DNA from: an uncultured Oscillospiraceae bacterium
GTDB taxonomy: Bacteria > Bacillota > Clostridia > Oscillospirales > Ruminococcaceae
Direction of reading: 5' to 3'
Assembly: GCA_900543295.1 (NCBI GenBank)
Contig: UQQY01000104.1
Location: 1-8,204, forward strand
DNA: 8,204 nt
Shown here: in pieces, positions 5,801 to 8,204 of the stretch
Numbering within the stretch: the stretch's first letter is position 1
How the letters are laid out: each line of letters opens with the position of its first letter
The notes under the pieces: generated by a model
Told to the model about the DNA's origin: nothing
What the model saw: only the letters and a program-made list of their open reading frames with translations
The model's database searches: none
Program-made: the position numbers and the translations under genes

Positions 5801-6345
5801 AGGAGAAAATGATAAAATTTATAAAAAGATACCGAATATTTTTCCTGCTACTCATCATCAACACGGCAGTACTTGTTATATTCCCGAACTTAGGGAAAAA
5901 AGCATTTCAGCTGACAGGTTCTAATTTGCTTGAGATGTTATCTGTCTTGCCACCAATTTTTATTTTGCTCGGGCTGCTGGATGTGTGGGTAAAGAGAGAA
6001 ACAATGATCAAGTATATGGGTGATAACTCAGGGATAATTGGCGTTTTGCTTGCGTTTTTTCTTGGTTCAGCCGCTGCTGGTCCCTTATACGCTGCTTTTC
6101 CAGTTGCCGGTGTGTTGTTAAAAAAAGGCTCTAAGCTATCCAATGTGTTTATTATGCTCGGTGCGTGGTCTACCACGAAAATACCCTTGATACTCTTTGA
6201 GGCGTCCGCGCTTGGACTGAAGTTCATGCTATTAAGACTCGTTATGGATTTAGTCGGTATAGCTGTTATCGCATATATAACTGAAAAAGTGTTGTCAACG
6301 AACGACAAAAACGAAATTTATCAAAAGGCATTAAAAGGAAATTAG
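5797..6345 (+). CDS. Half-size permease, COG0701 / UPF0718 family (second half)
   Basis: A 182-aa integral membrane protein, partner of the preceding gene. Hydrophobic segments lie near residues 13-30, 45-63, 79-108, 115-133 and 140-162, followed by a polar C-terminal tail. The third segment has GPLYAAFPVAGVLLKKG (95-111), closely parallel to the motif in the first half, so the two proteins probably descend from one internally repeated permease or from duplication. The ATG at 5797 overlaps the previous TGA and has a GGGGGTG site upstream. No terminator-like hairpin follows its stop; a 68-nt gap with a possible promoter separates it from the rubredoxin gene. Not obviously truncated: both halves have clean starts and ends. 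Confidence 0.82.
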   Translation: MKEKMIKFIKRYRIFFLLLIINTAVLVIFPNLGKKAFQLTGSNLLEMLSVLPPIFILLGLLDVWVKRETMIKYMGDNSGIIGVLLAFFLGSAAAGPLYAAFPVAGVLLKKGSKLSNVFIMLGAWSTTKIPLILFEASALGLKFMLLRLVMDLVGIAVIAYITEKVLSTNDKNEIYQKALKGN

Positions 6346-6352
6346 CATTATA

Positions 6353-6394
6353 TGTAACAAGATTACAGAAACAGCATCTGAAATATTCTATAAT
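6353..6394 (+). promoter_or_regulatory. Candidate promoter with TGTAA-N5-TTACA dyad ahead of the rubredoxin gene
   Basis: TATAAT at 6389-6394 is an exact -10 consensus, 20 nt before the ATG at 6414. A perfect inverted repeat TGTAA (6353-6357) / TTACA (6363-6367) lies upstream, touching the expected -35 position (about 6366-6371). No good TTGACA is present, so the promoter may need an activator, or the dyad may be an operator. It occupies the largest gap in the window. The sequence is seen; the function is inference. Confidence 0.35.
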
Positions 6395-6413
6395 TAAAAA
6401 AGGGGGTATAAAT

Positions 6414-7088
6414 ATGTCGAAATATGTATGTTCCATTTGCGGTTACATCTATGACGAGGCAACGGGTATTCCTGAAGCTGGCATTGCACCGGGTACAAAG
6501 TGGGAAGACCTACCGGATGATTGGGTCTGTCCTATCTGCGGAGCAACAAAGGCGGAATTTGAAAAACAGGGCGAAATAGCTGTATCTTCAGAAAAAAAGC
6601 CAAAACCTGTTGTCGAGGTGCCAACTGATATGCAGGAGCTTTCTCCACTTGAGATTAGCGCTCTTTGTTCAAATCTGGCTCGTGGCTGCGAAAAGCAGTA
6701 CAAATCGAAGGAAGCGGCCCTCTTTACCGAACTGGCCGGATATTTCAAAGCCGCCTCGCCACCTGCCAACAACCCGGATTTTGATCAACTGATTGCTCTG
6801 ATCGAAAATGACCTTGAAAAAGATTTTGCAAACGCAAATGCTGTGGCGTCTGATTCTAAAGATCGTGGCGCGCTACGTGCCTTGGTCTGGAGCGAGAAGG
6901 TTACACGCATTCTAAAGTCCCTTTTGACCCGATATCAGAAAGAGGGCGACGCCATGCTTGAAAATACCGGTGTTTATGTCTGTACTATTTGTGGTTTTGT
7001 GTACATAGGAGACACCCCACCGGAAGTTTGTCCTGTTTGCAAGGTGCCGAACTGGAAATTTGAAAAGGTTGAAGGGAGGTACTTATAA
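6414..7088 (+). CDS. Rubredoxin - helical domain - rubredoxin-like fusion protein
   Basis: A 224-aa cytosolic electron-transfer protein. Residues 1-50 are a full rubredoxin: Cys6/Cys9 (CSICGYIYD) and Cys39/Cys42 (WVCPICGA), with the typical GTKWEDLPDDW loop (27-37). Residues about 73-180 form a helical domain placed where rubrerythrins have the diiron ferritin-like bundle, but the E-x-x-H ligand motifs are not visible. The C-terminus has a short rubrerythrin-type rubredoxin knot: Cys190/Cys193 (CTICGFVY) and Cys206/Cys209 (CPVCKVP). The start has AGGGGG at 6401-6406. The stop overlaps the next ATG (TAATG), so it is coupled to the ferredoxin-rubrerythrin gene. Its likely role is to pass electrons to rubrerythrin or other peroxide/oxygen-reducing proteins in an anaerobe; the middle domain's function is unknown. 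Confidence 0.88.
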   Translation: MSKYVCSICGYIYDEATGIPEAGIAPGTKWEDLPDDWVCPICGATKAEFEKQGEIAVSSEKKPKPVVEVPTDMQELSPLEISALCSNLARGCEKQYKSKEAALFTELAGYFKAASPPANNPDFDQLIALIENDLEKDFANANAVASDSKDRGALRALVWSEKVTRILKSLLTRYQKEGDAMLENTGVYVCTICGFVYIGDTPPEVCPVCKVPNWKFEKVEGRYL

Positions 7089-8068
7089 TGTATAAGAAAT
7101 ATGCAGTTAGAAACATACGTCTATGTACCAAGGATTGTTTGTGCCTCTACGTATGCCCTACCGGAGCAACAGATACAGAGAACAGTATCATCGATGTTGA
7201 TAAGTGCATCGGCTGCGGAGATTGTGCTGATGCCTGTCCGTCTGGTGCGATATCTATGGTACCTGAGGTTTATCCACCGCAGCAGTCCAAAACCGAAGCG
7301 GTAGTCAATGCTCTTAAAATCCTTATGCGCAGCAAATCGGAACAGGAGATGATTGCTGCAGGATTACCCGGAAAGCTGGCAGCCGCTATCGAAAAATCCA
7401 ATCATATTATGGCGGAGGATCTTATCCGGGAAGCGGGATATATGCTTCCGCAAAGTGACAATGCTTTAGATTTTCTGAAGTCTTTAATTGATCAACAGCA
7501 GCCGGAGGGTTTCCCGAGAGAGGCTGCGGAAAAATTGTTGGAAGCTTTTAATAAAAATAAGGAGGGTAATAATATGAGTGAAAGCAAAACGCTTAATAAT
7601 CTGATGGAGGCATTTGCCGGAGAATCTCAGGCAAACAGAAAGTATCTGGCATATTCAAAGAAGGCTGAAAAAGATGGGAAGTTGAATGCGGCCAAACTGT
7701 TCAAGGCAGCCTCTGATGCAGAGACGTTGCATGCGCTTAAGCATTTCGAAGTTGCCGGAAAAGTGAGCACGACCGCAGATAATCTGATGGATGCTGTTGC
7801 AGGTGAAACTCACGAATATAAGGAAATGTATCCCGATTTTGTGAAGGAAGCCGAAGCGGAAGGAAACAAAGCCGCTCTTATGTCCTTTACCTTCGCGATG
7901 AAAGCGGAAGAGGTTCATGCGAAGCTTTACAAAGAAGCATTAGAAAACCTTGACCAGACAGAGGAAGTCTTTTATTATCTCTGCCCTATCTGCGGAAACA
8001 TCGAGAAAGTTCGTCCGGACAAATGCAGTATCTGCGGTGTGCCGGGGGACAAGTTTATCAAGTACTAA
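7088..8068 (+). CDS. Ferredoxin-type N-terminal protein fused in frame to a complete rubrerythrin
   Basis: A 326-aa open frame joining two proteins that I would expect as separate genes. Residues 1-55 carry two Fe-S motifs: an unusual C-x3-C-x-C-x3-CP (Cys13/17/19/23) and a standard one (Cys40/43/46/50). Residues 56-162 are a helical region with AEDLIREAGYMLP. From Met163 a full 164-aa rubrerythrin follows: diiron ligands Glu179, Glu212-x-x-His215, Glu240/Glu243, Glu274-x-x-His277, and a C-terminal rubredoxin knot Cys299/302/313/316. Rubrerythrin reduces hydrogen peroxide in the cytosol of anaerobes. The linker DNA contains AAGGAGGG placed for a start at 7574, and one more A in the run 7553-7557 would create a stop just before it. 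The fusion may therefore be real, or a lost stop or base-call artefact. The start at 7088 has GGGAGG at 7074-7079. Confidence 0.85.
   Translation: MYKKYAVRNIRLCTKDCLCLYVCPTGATDTENSIIDVDKCIGCGDCADACPSGAISMVPEVYPPQQSKTEAVVNALKILMRSKSEQEMIAAGLPGKLAAAIEKSNHIMAEDLIREAGYMLPQSDNALDFLKSLIDQQQPEGFPREAAEKLLEAFNKNKEGNNMSESKTLNNLMEAFAGESQANRKYLAYSKKAEKDGKLNAAKLFKAASDAETLHALKHFEVAGKVSTTADNLMDAVAGETHEYKEMYPDFVKEAEAEGNKAALMSFTFAMKAEEVHAKLYKEALENLDQTEEVFYYLCPICGNIEKVRPDKCSICGVPGDKFIKY
7553..7566 (+). promoter_or_regulatory. Internal ribosome binding site and A-run at the ferredoxin/rubrerythrin junction
   Basis: AAGGAGGG (7559-7566) sits 7 nt before the in-frame ATG at 7574. The A5 run at 7553-7557 precedes it: with six A's the upstream frame would read N-K-K-stop and end right at the Shine-Dalgarno, the usual arrangement for two adjacent genes. 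Confidence 0.6.
7574..8068 (+). CDS. rbr: Rubrerythrin from the internal start (alternative to the fusion)
   Basis: The 164-aa rubrerythrin reading frame taken alone, listed because it may be the true gene. It starts MSESKTLNNLMEAFAGES, the normal N-terminus of short rubrerythrins, and has the normal full length with all diiron ligands (Glu17, Glu50, His53, Glu78, Glu81, Glu112, His115) and the rubredoxin Cys137/140/151/154. Its Shine-Dalgarno is among the best in the window. Whether or not the upstream fusion is real, ribosomes could start here and produce free rubrerythrin. It lies entirely inside the 7088-8068 frame. Confidence 0.6.
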   Translation: MSESKTLNNLMEAFAGESQANRKYLAYSKKAEKDGKLNAAKLFKAASDAETLHALKHFEVAGKVSTTADNLMDAVAGETHEYKEMYPDFVKEAEAEGNKAALMSFTFAMKAEEVHAKLYKEALENLDQTEEVFYYLCPICGNIEKVRPDKCSICGVPGDKFIKY

Positions 8069-8104
8069 TATTGTTATTTAAACAAAATCAAGGAGGTAAC
8101 AAAT

Positions 8105-8204
8105 ATGCCTGACTTTGGACATCCATTTTCTGGACTTGCGAAAGAAAAAAACTTACTGATGCTGAGTTGATCAGGGCGATTCGATTCATGGTATCAGCAG
8201 AATA
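8105..8204 (+). CDS. Ferritin-like (rubrerythrin/demethoxyubiquinone hydroxylase-type) protein, N-terminus, frameshifted and cut by the window end
   Basis: The start MPDFGHPFSGLAKEK has AAGGAGG at 8090-8096, 8 nt upstream. The initial frame ends at TGA 8168-8170 after 21 residues, but the -1 frame reads LTDAELIRAIRFMVSAEY to the window edge without a stop. Joined, this matches the N-terminus I recall for small ferritin-like proteins (MPDFGNPFSGL...LIRAIRFM-x-AEYEA), in which the Glu of AEYEA is an iron ligand. Some members are found near encapsulin shell genes. The switch point is the A7 run 8145-8151. Following rubrerythrin by 36 nt with no terminator, it is probably co-transcribed and involved in iron or peroxide handling. 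Family assignment rests on about 34 residues. Confidence 0.65.
8146..8152 (+). other. A_AAA_AAC slippery heptamer at the frameshift in the ferritin-like gene
   Basis: In the initiating frame (GAA AAA AAC) this is an exact X_XXY_YYZ -1 slippery site, and a -1 slip here yields the conserved reading KKLTDAELIRAIRF. A short potential stem, CTGAT (8156-8160) with ATCAG (8170-8174), begins 3 nt downstream, which is close and weak for a stimulator. A missing A in the homopolymer explains the same data more simply. Confidence 0.45.

Noticed and set aside
8069..8104. Terminator after rubrerythrin
   Set aside because: The gap is AT-rich but has no stable hairpin and contains a strong Shine-Dalgarno for the next gene, so read-through is expected.

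Overview
The window reads almost entirely in one direction (+ strand) as a dense accessory operon from a strict anaerobe. It is most likely a Clostridia-type Firmicute: Shine-Dalgarno sites are strong and AGGAGG-like, composition is moderately AT-leaning, genes are packed with 1-29 nt overlaps, and most products are Fe-S, rubredoxin, rubrerythrin or ferritin-like proteins. No tRNA, rRNA, CRISPR array or insertion sequence is visible. No gap exceeds 70 bases.

Region 1 (42-2881) resembles the anaerobe-specific 'orange protein' (ORP) gene set known from Desulfovibrio. It holds a small Gly/Arg-rich DUF5320 protein, a DUF134 (UPF0251) helix-turn-helix regulator with a Cys-rich tail, a stand-alone NifX/ORP-domain protein, and two paralogous MinD/ParA-type ATPases, each carrying an inserted 2x[4Fe-4S] ferredoxin domain. 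A hairpin of about 16 bp sits between DUF5320 and DUF134. The second ATPase is broken by a -1 frameshift in an A-run; restored, it is 293 aa, the same length as its paralogue.

Region 2 (2878-5314) adds a metallo-beta-lactamase-fold hydrolase, a MrpORP fusion (Mrp/NBP35 Fe-S carrier ATPase plus a C-terminal ORP/NifX domain) and a NifU/IscU-type Fe-S scaffold. Together with region 1 this looks like a module for assembling, holding or delivering a metal-sulfur cluster, driven by three deviant-Walker ATPases. Region 3 (5327-6345) is a pair of half-size COG0701 permeases that are translationally coupled.

Region 4 (6414-8204) follows a 68-nt gap holding a TATAAT box and a perfect TGTAA-N5-TTACA dyad. 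It encodes oxidative-stress and electron-transfer proteins: a two-rubredoxin protein with a central helical domain, a ferredoxin running in frame into a complete rubrerythrin, and the start of a ferritin-like protein with a frameshift at a canonical A_AAA_AAC heptamer.

The most notable signals are: (a) the composite ORP/MrpORP/NifU/permease cluster; (b) two in-frame internal starts with excellent Shine-Dalgarno sites, which could yield a free ORP domain and a free rubrerythrin besides the fusions; (c) three places where one extra A in an A-run would restore the conventional gene structure, which is either systematic under-calling or real frameshifting; and (d) the hairpin ahead of DUF134. All family assignments come from motif recognition by eye, without database searches.
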